DNA from: Oceanicola sp. D3
GTDB taxonomy: Bacteria > Pseudomonadota > Alphaproteobacteria > Rhodobacterales > Rhodobacteraceae
Assembly: GCF_006351965.1 (NCBI RefSeq)
Contig: NZ_CP040932.1
Coordinates: 248,001-312,000, forward strand
Length of the DNA: 64,000 nt
Direction: 5' to 3'
Part shown: in pieces, positions 15,480 through 24,214 of the stretch
Position numbering within the stretch: position 1 is the first letter of the stretch
Layout of the letters: every line of letters begins with the position of its first letter
Program-made: the position numbers and the translations under genes
The notes under the pieces: model-generated
Database searches by the model: none
Seen by the model: only the letters and a program-made list of their open reading frames with translations
What the model was told of the DNA's origin: nothing

Positions 15480-17327
15480 TTACTCGGCGGCCTTGGTCAC
15501 GTCAAGGAAGCCGCCGGACTGACGACTCCAAAAGCCAGCGTAGCGCCCGCCAAGGCTGACCAGCTCATCATGGGTGCCTTCCTCGACAATCCGTCCGTCA
15601 TCCAGAACCACGATCCTGTCCATCCGGGCGATGGTGGACAGGCGGTGGGCGATGGCGAGCACGGTTTTGCCCTCCATCACCTCGTCGAGCGCAGTCTGGA
15701 TCTGGGCTTCGACCTCGGAGTCGAGCGCCGAGGTTGCCTCATCCAGCACGAGGATCGGCGCGTTCTTGAGGATGGCGCGGGCGAGGGCCACCCTTTGCCG
15801 CTGCCCGCCTGAAAGCCGCACGCCACGCTCGCCCAAGTGGGCATCGTAGCCGGTGCGGTTGTTGTAGTCCTCCAGCCCGGTCACGAACTCATGGGCCTCG
15901 GCCCGGCGCGCGGCCTCTTCCATATCGTCATCCGGCGCTTCGGGGAGGCCATATTTGAGGTTGTCGCGGGCGGAACGATTGAACATTGCCGTATCCTGCG
16001 TGACCATCGAGATGGCCCGGCGGAGGCTTTCTTGAGTGACCTCGGAAATATCTTGCCCGTCGATCAGAATGCGGCCTTCTTCGGTGTCATAGAGACGCAT
16101 CAAAAGGGCCACGAGTGTGGATTTGCCTGCGCCCGACGCGCCGACGATGCCAAGGCGCTCCCCCGGCTTGATGCGCAGCGATAGGCCCTGCACCCCTTCG
16201 CGCTCGCGCCCGTAAGTGAAGCGCACATCCTCAAAGGCGATCTCCCCAGCGGGCACCTTGAGCGGCGTTGCGTTGGGCGCGTCAACGACGCTGTGGCGGG
16301 GTGTGAGGGTGCGCATGCCATCTTCGATCTCGCCGATGTTGGCATAGATCCCCAAGAGCGTATGGCTGACCCAGCCTGTCATTTGGGCGATGCGAATGGC
16401 GATGGTGCCGGTGGCGGCGATATCACCCGCAGTGGCCGCGCCGTTTTGCCAGAGCAGGAGCGTGCCGCCGATGAGCAGGGCGGGCAGGGCGCCCGCAAGC
16501 AGCATCAGCGCACCGCGAAACCCGGCGGCGAGGAAGCCGACGTGGATCACCGCATCGCGGAACTTGCTCATGGACCCCAGCGCTGCACGATCTTCATGCT
16601 CGGCATGGGCAAAGAGCTTGACCGTCTTGATGTTGGTGATCGTATCCACCACCTGGCCGGTGACCATGGCCCGGGCAGAGGCGCGGACCTTTGAACGGAC
16701 GCGGATGCGCGGCATGTACCAGGCGATGAGGGCAAGATAGACCACAAGCCACGCCGTGAGGACGAGCGCGATGCGCCAATCAATCGAGGTCAGCAGGAGG
16801 GCCGCACCGATGAGGGAGGCAAGCGCGAAGCAGATGGTGTTGGCGAACTCCGAGACGACATCGGTAATGGCGCGCGCGGTTTGCATCTGCTTCTGAGCGA
16901 TGCGACCTGCAAAGTCATTGTCAAAGAACTGCACGGCTTGGCCCATCGTCCAGCGGTGCAAGCGTGAGAGCACCAGCGGCATGACATTGGGTTGGATGAC
17001 GAGGCTGTTTGCTGCGGCGGAGGCAAGAAAGCAGGCCGGGCGGATCAACAGGAAGAAGCCAAGCGTGCCGAGAATGAGCCAGAGGTGGCTGGAAAAGAAG
17101 GACTCGGGGCCTGCATCAAGTGCGGAGTCGATGATGTGGCCGAGCAGAAGCGCGGTGACCACCTCAAGCGTGCCCGTCACCGTGAACAGCAGCCCGGCGC
17201 CGATCAACGGCAGTTCGGCACCGCGGATCGACCAGCGGATGAAGGCCATCAGTTGCGTCGGCGGCGGCCCCTTGGCGTGGCGGAACGCATCAATCAGATC
17301 AGGGATTTTGCGGGCGAGGCGATGCAT
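15480..17327 (-). CDS. ABC transporter, fused permease/ATPase (type I exporter)
   Basis: 615 aa half-transporter that acts as a dimer in the inner membrane. Residues about 35-325 form a six-helix exporter domain. The nucleotide-binding domain starts near 350: FEDVRFTYG (A-loop), Walker A GIVGASGAGKST, Q-loop VTQDTAMF, signature LSGGQRQRVALARAIL, Walker B ILVLDEATS, and H-loop IAHRLST. It resembles MsbA/AtmA-like exporters of alphaproteobacteria. No dedicated substrate gene lies beside it, so the cargo is unknown. It is probably co-transcribed with the downstream rRNA methyltransferase, 10 bp away. Confidence 0.93.
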   Translation of the reverse strand: MHRLARKIPDLIDAFRHAKGPPPTQLMAFIRWSIRGAELPLIGAGLLFTVTGTLEVVTALLLGHIIDSALDAGPESFFSSHLWLILGTLGFFLLIRPACFLASAAANSLVIQPNVMPLVLSRLHRWTMGQAVQFFDNDFAGRIAQKQMQTARAITDVVSEFANTICFALASLIGAALLLTSIDWRIALVLTAWLVVYLALIAWYMPRIRVRSKVRASARAMVTGQVVDTITNIKTVKLFAHAEHEDRAALGSMSKFRDAVIHVGFLAAGFRGALMLLAGALPALLIGGTLLLWQNGAATAGDIAATGTIAIRIAQMTGWVSHTLLGIYANIGEIEDGMRTLTPRHSVVDAPNATPLKVPAGEIAFEDVRFTYGREREGVQGLSLRIKPGERLGIVGASGAGKSTLVALLMRLYDTEEGRILIDGQDISEVTQESLRRAISMVTQDTAMFNRSARDNLKYGLPEAPDDDMEEAARRAEAHEFVTGLEDYNNRTGYDAHLGERGVRLSGGQRQRVALARAILKNAPILVLDEATSALDSEVEAQIQTALDEVMEGKTVLAIAHRLSTIARMDRIVVLDDGRIVEEGTHDELVSLGGRYAGFWSRQSGGFLDVTKAAE

Positions 17328-17378
17328 GGGCGGTCCTTTGGTCCGCTGGCAACTTAGCTCACGCGACCGGGAAGGAAA

Positions 17379-18515
17379 CTAGGGGGCCAGCAACTCTTTG
17401 CGGGTGAGCTGGAAACCGGAGGCGATCCAGCGGGCTTCAAGCTCTTTCAACCGAGCGCCAAGGGCGGGGCCGGTGAGCTCTGGCATCAGGTCATTCGCGG
17501 TGACGGGAAAGGTTTGGCTGGCGCCAAATTCTACGTCTGATTGCGCATTTTCGGGCGGAATAGTCTCTATCTGCGCGGCGCGGAGATAGAGGGCGGCAAG
17601 GCCATCTTCCGCGCCAAAACGGTAGCCTAGCGCAGCGGGCGGGGCGAGGCTGGCGGCGGCTGTCAGCAAGGTTTCAACGCGGCGCTCTTCGGCACGCGAC
17701 AGGCGCAGGCCCTCACGGCTTCCGCCCAGCGCGGCAAGGCGGGCGATGGCGTCAGGCGTGGGGGCGAAGTGGATGAAGCGAGCGAGCGTGGGGGCGTCTG
17801 CCCCGGGCAACACTCGATGCAACACGCCCGATGCATCCATCGAAGCGACGGCGGGGGCCGGGTTTGCCGCGGCGAGCAGCTTCAGGATTTCGCTTGTGAT
17901 GCGCTCGGCAGAAACGTGGGAGAGCCCATCTGCCCCGGCGGCACAGGCGGTGAGGCCTTCGGCGTCGATGCCGTGGGCCGGGTCGGCATACCAGGCGGTG
18001 AAGCGGAAGAAACGAAGGATGCGCAGATAGTCTTCGGCGATCCTGTCTGCCGGGTTTCCGATGAAGCGCAGACGGCGGGCCTCAAGATCGGGGAGGCCGT
18101 TGAGCGGATCTTCCAGTGCGCCGCGCATGTCGCAGTAGAGCGCGTTCATGGTGAAATCGCGCCGAGCGGCATCTTCGGCCACATCATCGGAAAAGGCGAC
18201 TGAGGCGCGGCGCCCGTCAGTAGAAACATCGCGCCGGAAGGTCGTGACCTCGATAGGGACGTCGCCCGCCACCACAGTGACTGTGCCATGTTCGATCCCG
18301 GTGGGGATTGCTCGAAACCCTGCCCCTTCCGCTAGATTGGTGACTGTTTCTGGGTGCGCATCCGTGGACAGATCAAGATCTGTTACAGGCACATCAAGCA
18401 GAGCGTTGCGAACGCAGCCGCCGACAAAGAGTGCCTTGTGGCCTGCCGCTTCGAGTGCGGCACAAAGAGCGCTGGGGCGGGGGGCTGCGAGCCATTCTGC
18501 GTTGAGGCGGGTCAT
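17379..18515 (-). CDS. cca: CCA tRNA nucleotidyltransferase
   Basis: 378 aa class II nucleotidyltransferase that adds or repairs the 3'-CCA end of tRNAs. The head domain shows ALFVGGCVRNALLDVP followed by VTDLDLSTDAHPE with the catalytic Asp pair, then EVTTFRRDVSTDGRRA, RRDFTMNALYCDMRG, and the neck RFIGNPADRIAEDYLRILRFFRF. The C-terminal body is helical and alanine-rich, with no HD domain. Its start overlaps the stop of the upstream NUDIX gene (ATGA), so the two are coupled. Confidence 0.96.
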   Translation of the reverse strand: MTRLNAEWLAAPRPSALCAALEAAGHKALFVGGCVRNALLDVPVTDLDLSTDAHPETVTNLAEGAGFRAIPTGIEHGTVTVVAGDVPIEVTTFRRDVSTDGRRASVAFSDDVAEDAARRDFTMNALYCDMRGALEDPLNGLPDLEARRLRFIGNPADRIAEDYLRILRFFRFTAWYADPAHGIDAEGLTACAAGADGLSHVSAERITSEILKLLAAANPAPAVASMDASGVLHRVLPGADAPTLARFIHFAPTPDAIARLAALGGSREGLRLSRAEERRVETLLTAAASLAPPAALGYRFGAEDGLAALYLRAAQIETIPPENAQSDVEFGASQTFPVTANDLMPELTGPALGARLKELEARWIASGFQLTRKELLAP

Positions 18516-19105
18516 GCTGCGGCGCGGTCGGCAAGTGCGCGCAGCATCCTCGCGGTCGCGCCCCAGATATAATAGGGACCGTAGGGCACGGTATAATAGC
18601 GCCGGTCGTAGCCCTGCCAGTAACGGCTTTGCACGGCATAGCGGTTTGGATCAAGGATGTGGGCGAGAGGGACGGTAAAGACCTCATCGACCTCCCCAGC
18701 TTCCGGCACAGGGATAAACGGGCCTTCGATCACCCCAAGCACCGGAGTGACCGAGAAGCCAGTGACGGTTTCATGGGCGGGCAACGTGCCCAGCACGCGG
18801 ACATCGCCGCGGGGCAAGCCGATTTCTTCCTCGGCCTCACGCAGGGCCGCTGCGACGGCATCGGCATCGCCCGGATCCACCTTGCCGCCCGGAAAGGCGA
18901 TCTGGCCGGGGTGGTGCTTGAGCCGGGAGCTGCGCTTGGTCAGGATCAGGCGCGGCGCGGGGCCGTTCATCCAGACTGGGACCAGCACGCCGGCCTCGCG
19001 TGTTTTGACCCGCACCGAAGGGTGGCTTGGGTTCAGGTCATAATCCGACGAAGGGCGGCCCGGCGCGGCGAGAGCCGCCAAAAGCCGAGCCTCTGTGTCA
19101 GTCAT
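18512..19105 (-). CDS. NUDIX hydrolase, CoA pyrophosphatase type (NudL/YeaB)
   Basis: About 197 aa from ATG 19105 (MTDTEARLLAALAAPG); ATG 19111 two codons upstream is also possible. The UPF0035/CoA-pyrophosphatase signature LTKRSSRLKHHPGQIAFPGGK precedes the NUDIX box GKVDPGDADAVAAALREAEEEIGL. It likely hydrolyses coenzyme A or its oxidised forms to 3',5'-ADP and 4'-phosphopantetheine. It lies between hslO, whose end it overlaps by a few bases, and cca, in one tight minus-strand operon. Confidence 0.93.
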   Translation of the reverse strand: MTDTEARLLAALAAPGRPSSDYDLNPSHPSVRVKTREAGVLVPVWMNGPAPRLILTKRSSRLKHHPGQIAFPGGKVDPGDADAVAAALREAEEEIGLPRGDVRVLGTLPAHETVTGFSVTPVLGVIEGPFIPVPEAGEVDEVFTVPLAHILDPNRYAVQSRYWQGYDRRYYTVPYGPYYIWGATARMLRALADRAAA

Positions 19106-20087
19106 TGCCATCCTTTGCCTCGAAGCCAAGCGTGGCCGGATCGAGATTGTAGTGAGCGCCGCAAAACTGGCAATCGGCTGTGACCCTGCCTTCCGGCGTT
19201 GTCATGGTGGCAATGTCTTTTGCCGAATAGATCGAAAGCGAGGCGCGCACGCGGTCTTCCGAGCAGGTGCAGCCGAACTTGACCGGCTGTGGATCGAAGA
19301 CGCGGGGGCCTTCCTCGTGAAAGAGGCGCACGAGCAGGTCTGTTGGCTGAATGGCCGGGCCGACCAGTTCAAGCTCTTCAACGGTGTCGAGAAGAATGTT
19401 GGCGCGGTTCCAATGCTCTTCATTCTCATCGTCTAGCATGTCGGAGGGTTGGAGCAGGCGCGGCTCTTCGCTTTCGGTTGGCTTCAGCAGAGGTGAGGCC
19501 TCGGGCATTAGCTGCAACATCATGCCGCCCGCGCGCCAGCTTCCGGCGGTGCCGTCTGCATCAAGCGAGCGACCGTAGCGCAGGTGGAACCGGGTGGGGA
19601 GTTGCTCGGATTGGGCAAAATAAGTCTCTGCACAGGCAGAAAGCGAGCCTCCGTCAATCGGCGTGATCCCTTGATAGGGTGTGGTACCTTCGCCCTGATC
19701 AATCAGGATAGCGAAGTATCCGGACCCGATCAGATCAAAGGGCTTGCCCTCAAGCGGGCGCTCACGATCAAAGCTGGCGTAGGCGCGGATGCGGGCCGGG
19801 CCGCCTTCGGTTTCGGGGGCGTAGTAATCGGTGGCGATGAGCCGAGCCGGACCGTCGCCACGCACCTGAAGCGAAAGTTTCCACCGCAGCTTCATGGAGT
19901 GGCCGATCATGGCGGTCAGCAGAGCCATTTCGGCTACGAGCTGCTCGATCGGGTCGGGGTAGTCGTGCTGGGCGAGAATCTCGTCGAGCACCCCGTCAAG
20001 ACGGGCCACGCGACCCCGGATATCGGAGCGGTCGAGCTGGAAGGGCAGGACGGTATCGTCCCAGGCGATCTGTGCACCGAGGGTCAT
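19098..20087 (-). CDS. hslO: Redox-regulated chaperone Hsp33
   Basis: 329 aa from ATG 20087 (MTLGAQIAWDDTVLPFQLDRSD). Hsp33 is activated when oxidation releases zinc from four cysteines. These are present as CTC near residue 270 and CQFC about 32 residues later (CxC-x30-CxxC). The N-terminal Hsp33 fold is seen in DIRGRVARLDGVLDEIL, the MIGHSMKLRWKLSLQVRGDGP segment and GTTPYQGITPIDGGSLSACAETYF. The frame remains open upstream to 20384, but that part is not conserved and overlaps the divergent NUDIX gene. Confidence 0.96.
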   Translation of the reverse strand: MTLGAQIAWDDTVLPFQLDRSDIRGRVARLDGVLDEILAQHDYPDPIEQLVAEMALLTAMIGHSMKLRWKLSLQVRGDGPARLIATDYYAPETEGGPARIRAYASFDRERPLEGKPFDLIGSGYFAILIDQGEGTTPYQGITPIDGGSLSACAETYFAQSEQLPTRFHLRYGRSLDADGTAGSWRAGGMMLQLMPEASPLLKPTESEEPRLLQPSDMLDDENEEHWNRANILLDTVEELELVGPAIQPTDLLVRLFHEEGPRVFDPQPVKFGCTCSEDRVRASLSIYSAKDIATMTTPEGRVTADCQFCGAHYNLDPATLGFEAKDGND

Positions 20088-20164
20088 TTGCTTTCCTTGA
20101 CGGTGGAGGCTTGGCTTGTCGGTGCCATATAAGGGCGAAGGCGGGCAAGGCAAAGGGGCAGTGC

Positions 20165-20611
20165 GTGACAAGACGATTTGGAGAGCCTGTGGAGGCGGGG
20201 CGGCGCTATGTGCGCAGGCCGGGGATTTATGCGTTGCTGCCCTTGGGTGGGCAGGTGCTGGTGACGTTTCAGGAGGAGCCCAAGGCGGAGTTTCAGCTCC
20301 CGGGTGGCGGGATTGATCCGGGTGAGCAACCGATGGCCGCGCTGCACCGGGAGGTGCTGGAAGAGACCGGCTGGCGCATTGCACCGCTACGACGGCTGGG
20401 CGCGTTTCGGCGGTTTACCTATATGCCGGACTATGAGCTTTGGGCCGAGAAGATTTGCACCGTGGTGCTGGCGCACCCGGTGCGCCAGTTGGGGCCACCC
20501 GCCGAGCCGGGACACTCTGCTGTTTGGCTCAACGCGGATGAGGCCATCGCGCTGCTTGGAAACCGGGGAGACGCGCATTTTGCTGCGTGGGCGCTGGCCG
20601 GGTTGCGTTAG
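20165..20611 (+). CDS. NUDIX hydrolase of unknown substrate
   Basis: 148 aa from GTG 20165 (MTRRFGEPVEAGRRY), preceded by AGGCAAAGGGG. The NUDIX box is complete: GGGIDPGEQPMAALHREVLEETGWRI, with the REVLEETG metal-binding core. The remainder is a small alpha/beta fold with VRRPGIYALLPLGGQVLVTFQE and an aromatic MPDYELWAEK segment, like many stand-alone NUDIX pyrophosphatases. It is divergent from hslO and its 3' end meets the PP2C gene. The substrate cannot be assigned. Confidence 0.9.
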   Translation: MTRRFGEPVEAGRRYVRRPGIYALLPLGGQVLVTFQEEPKAEFQLPGGGIDPGEQPMAALHREVLEETGWRIAPLRRLGAFRRFTYMPDYELWAEKICTVVLAHPVRQLGPPAEPGHSAVWLNADEAIALLGNRGDAHFAAWALAGLR

Positions 20612-21855
20612 TTGATTGCCTTCGGGCCATCGAATTCGAAGAGAACGGTGGAGACATCATCTTCGAAGTCCTGCGCACCGGCGTATTCTGACAAATCCCA
20701 TGTCAGCGCTTCCAGAAACCCCGGCCCGCGTGTGCTGGCATTGCGGCGCAGCAAGGCTGCCAGCCCGTCTTCGTCAAGCATTTGGCCGTTCGGGTCCATC
20801 GCCTCTGTCAGGCCGTCGGACATGAGAAAGAGCTTGTCCCCCGGGTTCAACTGGCCGGAAACCTGCTCGAAGCTTGCCTCTTCCACGAGGCCCACGGGCA
20901 TCCCGCCCTCGCCGATAATCTCGATTGCACCGGACGCCCGCAAGATCATCGGGTGAGGGTGGCCGGCCTGCACGAGCGTGAAGGCCCCGGTGGTGAGATC
21001 AAGATCGGCGTAGGCGAGCGTGAAGTAATGCTCGGTTTCCAACTCGGTGAAGGCAAGGCGATTGAGCGTGGCGGCAAGCTCGGCCGGGGGAATCGCATCG
21101 TAGAGGCCGAGCTCGTTTTCCATCATGGCGACGTTTTGGTCGGGCGAGGTGGGCGAGAGGAAGCCAGCGAGCCGGGCGGTCATCAAAGCGGAGGAGACGC
21201 CATGGCCGGACACGTCTATGCCGAAGAGACCGACACGATCGGAGTTGATCGAGAAAAAGCCAACAAGATCGCCGCCCACATGCCCGGAGGGACGCAGCAG
21301 CAGGGAAACCTGAGAACTTCCGAAGCTGCGAAACCGCTCTTTCACGAGGGATTGCTGAAGTTTGCGGGCCTCTTGCAGATCTCTGTCCAGCGAATCGTAG
21401 AGCGATGAGATCTGGCCGAGAGTTTCGGTGACGAGGCGGTTCTTTTCTACCAGTTCGGCATGGATACCAAGAATACGCTCACCGGCAGCCATGCGGGCCC
21501 GAAGCTCATCAGGTGAAATGGGTTTGGCGAGGTAATCATCAGCCCCGGCATCCAGCCCGGCCGCGACCTCCTCGGTGCTGCTCTTGGACGTCAGCAGGAT
21601 GAAGTAGCCGTAACTTTCACGCGGAATGGCGCGGAAGATGGCGCAAAACTCGATCCCATTCATGCCCGGCATCATCCAATCGGAGAGCACGAAATCCGGC
21701 GGATCGACAACACAAATATCAAGCGCTTCCTTTGCGCCGCCGGCCTCGCGCACGGCATAACCCCATTTGGTGAGCATCGCAGACAGAATGCGCCGCTGCA
21801 TCTGACTGTCATCGACAACGAGAACCTTGCGCTGCGCGGCAGGCGAGGAACGCAT
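20608..21855 (-). CDS. Response regulator with PP2C-type serine phosphatase output (RsbU/RbaY-like)
   Basis: About 415 aa from ATG 21855; a TTG at 21909 could add 18 residues. The receiver domain starts at KVLVVDDSQMQRRIL; the phosphoacceptor Asp is in FVLSDWMMPGMNG, and LLTSKSS and YLAKPISPDEL complete the site. A coiled linker (ISSLYDSLDRDLQEARKLQQSL) leads to the PP2C/SpoIIE domain with GGDLVGFF, FGIDVSGHGVSSALMTARL, AGHPHPMILRASG, LMSDGLTEA and the last metal site DFEDDVSTV. Such proteins dephosphorylate anti-anti-sigma (STAS) proteins in partner-switching systems; RbaY of Rhodobacter capsulatus has this architecture. No STAS or kinase gene is in this window. Confidence 0.92.
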   Translation of the reverse strand: MRSSPAAQRKVLVVDDSQMQRRILSAMLTKWGYAVREAGGAKEALDICVVDPPDFVLSDWMMPGMNGIEFCAIFRAIPRESYGYFILLTSKSSTEEVAAGLDAGADDYLAKPISPDELRARMAAGERILGIHAELVEKNRLVTETLGQISSLYDSLDRDLQEARKLQQSLVKERFRSFGSSQVSLLLRPSGHVGGDLVGFFSINSDRVGLFGIDVSGHGVSSALMTARLAGFLSPTSPDQNVAMMENELGLYDAIPPAELAATLNRLAFTELETEHYFTLAYADLDLTTGAFTLVQAGHPHPMILRASGAIEIIGEGGMPVGLVEEASFEQVSGQLNPGDKLFLMSDGLTEAMDPNGQMLDEDGLAALLRRNASTRGPGFLEALTWDLSEYAGAQDFEDDVSTVLFEFDGPKAIN

Positions 21856-22035
21856 GGGGAGCGCGGGCTTTGCGGTGCCTGTTTGCAAGGTGTGTCGTCT
21901 CTTCTGCAACTGCCCGATTGGTTTGGCAGGGAGGCGTTAAGGTTGGGTGAAGCGGATAAATTTTTGGGATCAAGTAATCTTCCATCAACCGATGACGCTT
22001 AGTTTTGCGCGGCAAGGGCGTATCGGGAGTTTGGT

Positions 22036-22353
22036 ATGATTGATTGGGCGCGTGTGTCCGAACTTCGGGATGAAGTGGGCGATGAAGCCTTTGAGGAGGT
22101 GACGGAGCTTTTTCTTGAAGAAGTGGAGGAGGTGTTGATCAAATTCGAGGCCGGGCAATCTGCCAGTTGGGAGGAGGACTTTCACTTCCTCAAGAGTTCG
22201 GCGCTTAACATGGGCTTCACGGAAGTTGCCCAGCTTTGCCAGGATGGAGAGCTACGTGCACGCCAGGGCGGCGCCGGCGCCAGCGAGGCGGCGGCTGTGG
22301 TGGCGAGTTTCCGAGCGTCGCGGGTGGCTTTTGAACAAGGGCCGCACGCCTGA
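22036..22353 (+). CDS. Stand-alone Hpt (histidine phosphotransfer) domain protein
   Basis: 105 aa. The four-helix Hpt fold is suggested by MIDWARVSELRDEVGDEAFEEVTELFLEEVEEVL, and the phosphorylatable His50 is in FHFLKSSALNMGF, matching the Hpt consensus H-x-LKGSSxxxG in loosened form. Hpt proteins relay phosphate between a hybrid kinase and a response regulator. It is transcribed divergently from the REC-PP2C gene about 180 bp away, so the two may act in one relay (inference). argG follows about 70 bp downstream. Confidence 0.85.
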   Translation: MIDWARVSELRDEVGDEAFEEVTELFLEEVEEVLIKFEAGQSASWEEDFHFLKSSALNMGFTEVAQLCQDGELRARQGGAGASEAAAVVASFRASRVAFEQGPHA

Positions 22354-22425
22354 CAGCCCCTTGGATTCCCCCCCGAAAGGGCATAGACCGCCGCCTTGAA
22401 CGCAAGACGACGGAGCGCCCGGCAC

Positions 22426-23649
22426 ATGACCGCCCCCAAGAAAGTTGTTCTCGCCTATAGCGGCGGGCTTGATACCTCGATCATCCTCAAATGGCTTCAG
22501 GTGGAATATGGCTGCGAAGTGGTGACCTTCACCGCCGACCTTGGCCAAGGTGAGGAGCTGGACCCGGCGCGCAAGAAGGCAGAGCTGCTGGGGATCAAGC
22601 CGGAGAACATCTTTATCGAGGATGTCCGCGAAGAATTTGTGCGCGATTTCGTCTTCCCGATGTTCCGCGCCAATGCGGTTTACGAAGGGGTCTACCTGCT
22701 GGGCACCTCGATTGCGCGCCCGCTCATTTCCAAGCGGCTGGTTGAAATCGCCGCTGAAACCGGGGCCGATGCCGTGGCTCACGGCGCGACCGGCAAGGGC
22801 AATGACCAAGTACGGTTTGAATTGAGCGCCTATGCGCTGAACCCGGAAATCAAGGTCATCGCCCCGTGGCGGGAGTGGGACTTGAGCAGCCGGACCAAGC
22901 TGATCGAATTTGCCGAGCAACACCAGATTCCGATTGCCAAGGACAAGCGCGGCGAAGCGCCGTTCTCGGTGGATGCGAACCTTCTGCACACCTCCTCGGA
23001 GGGCAAGGTGCTGGAAGACCCGGCCGAAATGGCCCCGGATTACGTGTATCAGCGGACGGTTCACCCCGAGGATGCGCCAGACAAGCCGGAGTTTGTGGAG
23101 ATCGGCTTTGAAAAGGGCGATGCCGTCAGCATCAACGGCGAGGCGATGAGCCCGGCGACCGTGCTGACCAAGCTGAACGAACTGGGCGGCAAACACGGCT
23201 GCGGGCGGCTCGACCTTGTGGAAGGCCGTTTTGTTGGCATGAAATCGCGCGGGATCTACGAAACGCCGGGGGGCACGCTGTTGCTTGAGGCGCACCGCGG
23301 GATCGAAAGCATCACGCTCGACCGGGGGGCAATGCACCTGAAGGATGAGCTGATGCCGCGTTATGCGGAGCTGATCTATAACGGCTTCTGGTTTAGCCCG
23401 GAGCGCGAGATGCTGCAGGCCGCCATTGACCACAGCCAAGAGCATGTGACCGGCACGGTGACGCTGAAGCTCTACAAGGGTTCGGCCAAATGCGTGGCGC
23501 GGAAATCGGAACATACGCTCTATTCCGAGGCGCATGTGACCTTTGAAGAGGACGCGGGCGCCTACGATCAGAAGGACGCGCAGGGGTTCATCCACCTCAA
23601 CGCGCTGCGCCTCAAGCTGATTGCCACGCGGAACAAGCGGGTCGGCTAA
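22426..23649 (+). CDS. argG: Argininosuccinate synthase
   Basis: Condenses citrulline and aspartate with ATP in arginine synthesis. 407 aa from ATG 22426 ([21 protein letters not shown]), containing the ATP pyrophosphatase P-loop AYSGGLDTS. Other landmarks are [62 protein letters not shown], and [13 protein letters not shown]. Length is typical. A TTG at 22396 in frame is not needed. It is followed by a strong hairpin. Confidence 0.98.
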   Translation: MTAPKKVVLAYSGGLDTSIILKWLQVEYGCEVVTFTADLGQGEELDPARKKAELLGIKPENIFIEDVREEFVRDFVFPMFRANAVYEGVYLLGTSIARPLISKRLVEIAAETGADAVAHGATGKGNDQVRFELSAYALNPEIKVIAPWREWDLSSRTKLIEFAEQHQIPIAKDKRGEAPFSVDANLLHTSSEGKVLEDPAEMAPDYVYQRTVHPEDAPDKPEFVEIGFEKGDAVSINGEAMSPATVLTKLNELGGKHGCGRLDLVEGRFVGMKSRGIYETPGGTLLLEAHRGIESITLDRGAMHLKDELMPRYAELIYNGFWFSPEREMLQAAIDHSQEHVTGTVTLKLYKGSAKCVARKSEHTLYSEAHVTFEEDAGAYDQKDAQGFIHLNALRLKLIATRNKRVG

Positions 23650-23650
23650 A

Positions 23651-23685
23651 CGCAAACGGGCGGCACCCGGAGAGAGTGCCGCCCG
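23651..23685 (-). terminator. Hairpin between argG and the convergent small exported protein
   Basis: CGGGCGGCAC (23657-23666) and GTGCCGCCCG (23676-23685) form a perfect 10-bp stem. On the minus strand it is followed by TTTGCGTTTA, so it is an intrinsic terminator for the minus-strand gene; argG may also use the stem. The tail sequence is the same as at 13663-13672. Confidence 0.75.
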
Positions 23686-23706
23686 ACTGCTCGAAACGGG
23701 TTACGC

Positions 23707-24120
23707 TTACTGCGCGGTGATGGTCGTCATCACCAGGTTACCCTCGGGCTTGATCGGGCCGTCTTCCTTGGCGCCCAGGGTGTATTCGAAGATACCGGTT
23801 TTCATGCCACCCGCCTCGGAGTGAACCATCAGCATCAGCATGTCGCCGGGGGCCACTTCCTCGGTGAGGATGGCCGCGACGTCCATGTTTTCGCCCATGC
23901 GCAGGGGCGCGTGGCCAACCACGGGGCCGGGCTTCATATCGGCGTCGGTGCGGTGCACCACGAGCCAGCCGTTCTCGCCGGCGACGACCTTTTCAGCCGA
24001 AACAACGCCGTTTTCGACGCTTTGGTCAGCAGCTTCAACCATGGGTGCCATGGAATGGCTGGCGGCGAAGGCCGCGGTGGAGGTCAGCGCGATTGCGGTG
24101 GTGAGGATAAATTTCTTCAT
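23707..24120 (-). CDS. Small periplasmic protein, probable DUF7282-type domain
   Basis: 137 aa from ATG 24120 behind GGGAGAGAC. A clean Sec signal MKKFILTTAIALTSTAAFAAS is followed by a single beta-rich domain with VENGVVSAEKVVAGENGWLVVHRTDADMKPGPVVGHAPL, then a Met/Asp-rich stretch APGDMLMLMVHSEAG, and FEYTLGAKEDGPI. The WLVVHRTDADxKPG block recalls DUF7282, a domain seen in bacterial and haloarchaeal secreted proteins with no known function. It stands alone, between two terminating hairpin-like gene ends. The family name is from memory and should be treated as tentative. Confidence 0.82.
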   Translation of the reverse strand: MKKFILTTAIALTSTAAFAASHSMAPMVEAADQSVENGVVSAEKVVAGENGWLVVHRTDADMKPGPVVGHAPLRMGENMDVAAILTEEVAPGDMLMLMVHSEAGGMKTGIFEYTLGAKEDGPIKPEGNLVMTTITAQ

Positions 24121-24214
24121 GTCTCTCCCTTTCGAATGGGGTTTCGATTGTGAAGGGACAGGCACGTTATGCGCCCGCCTTACAGAGAGACACGGGGCGG
24201 CGGTGCGAAGAGTT

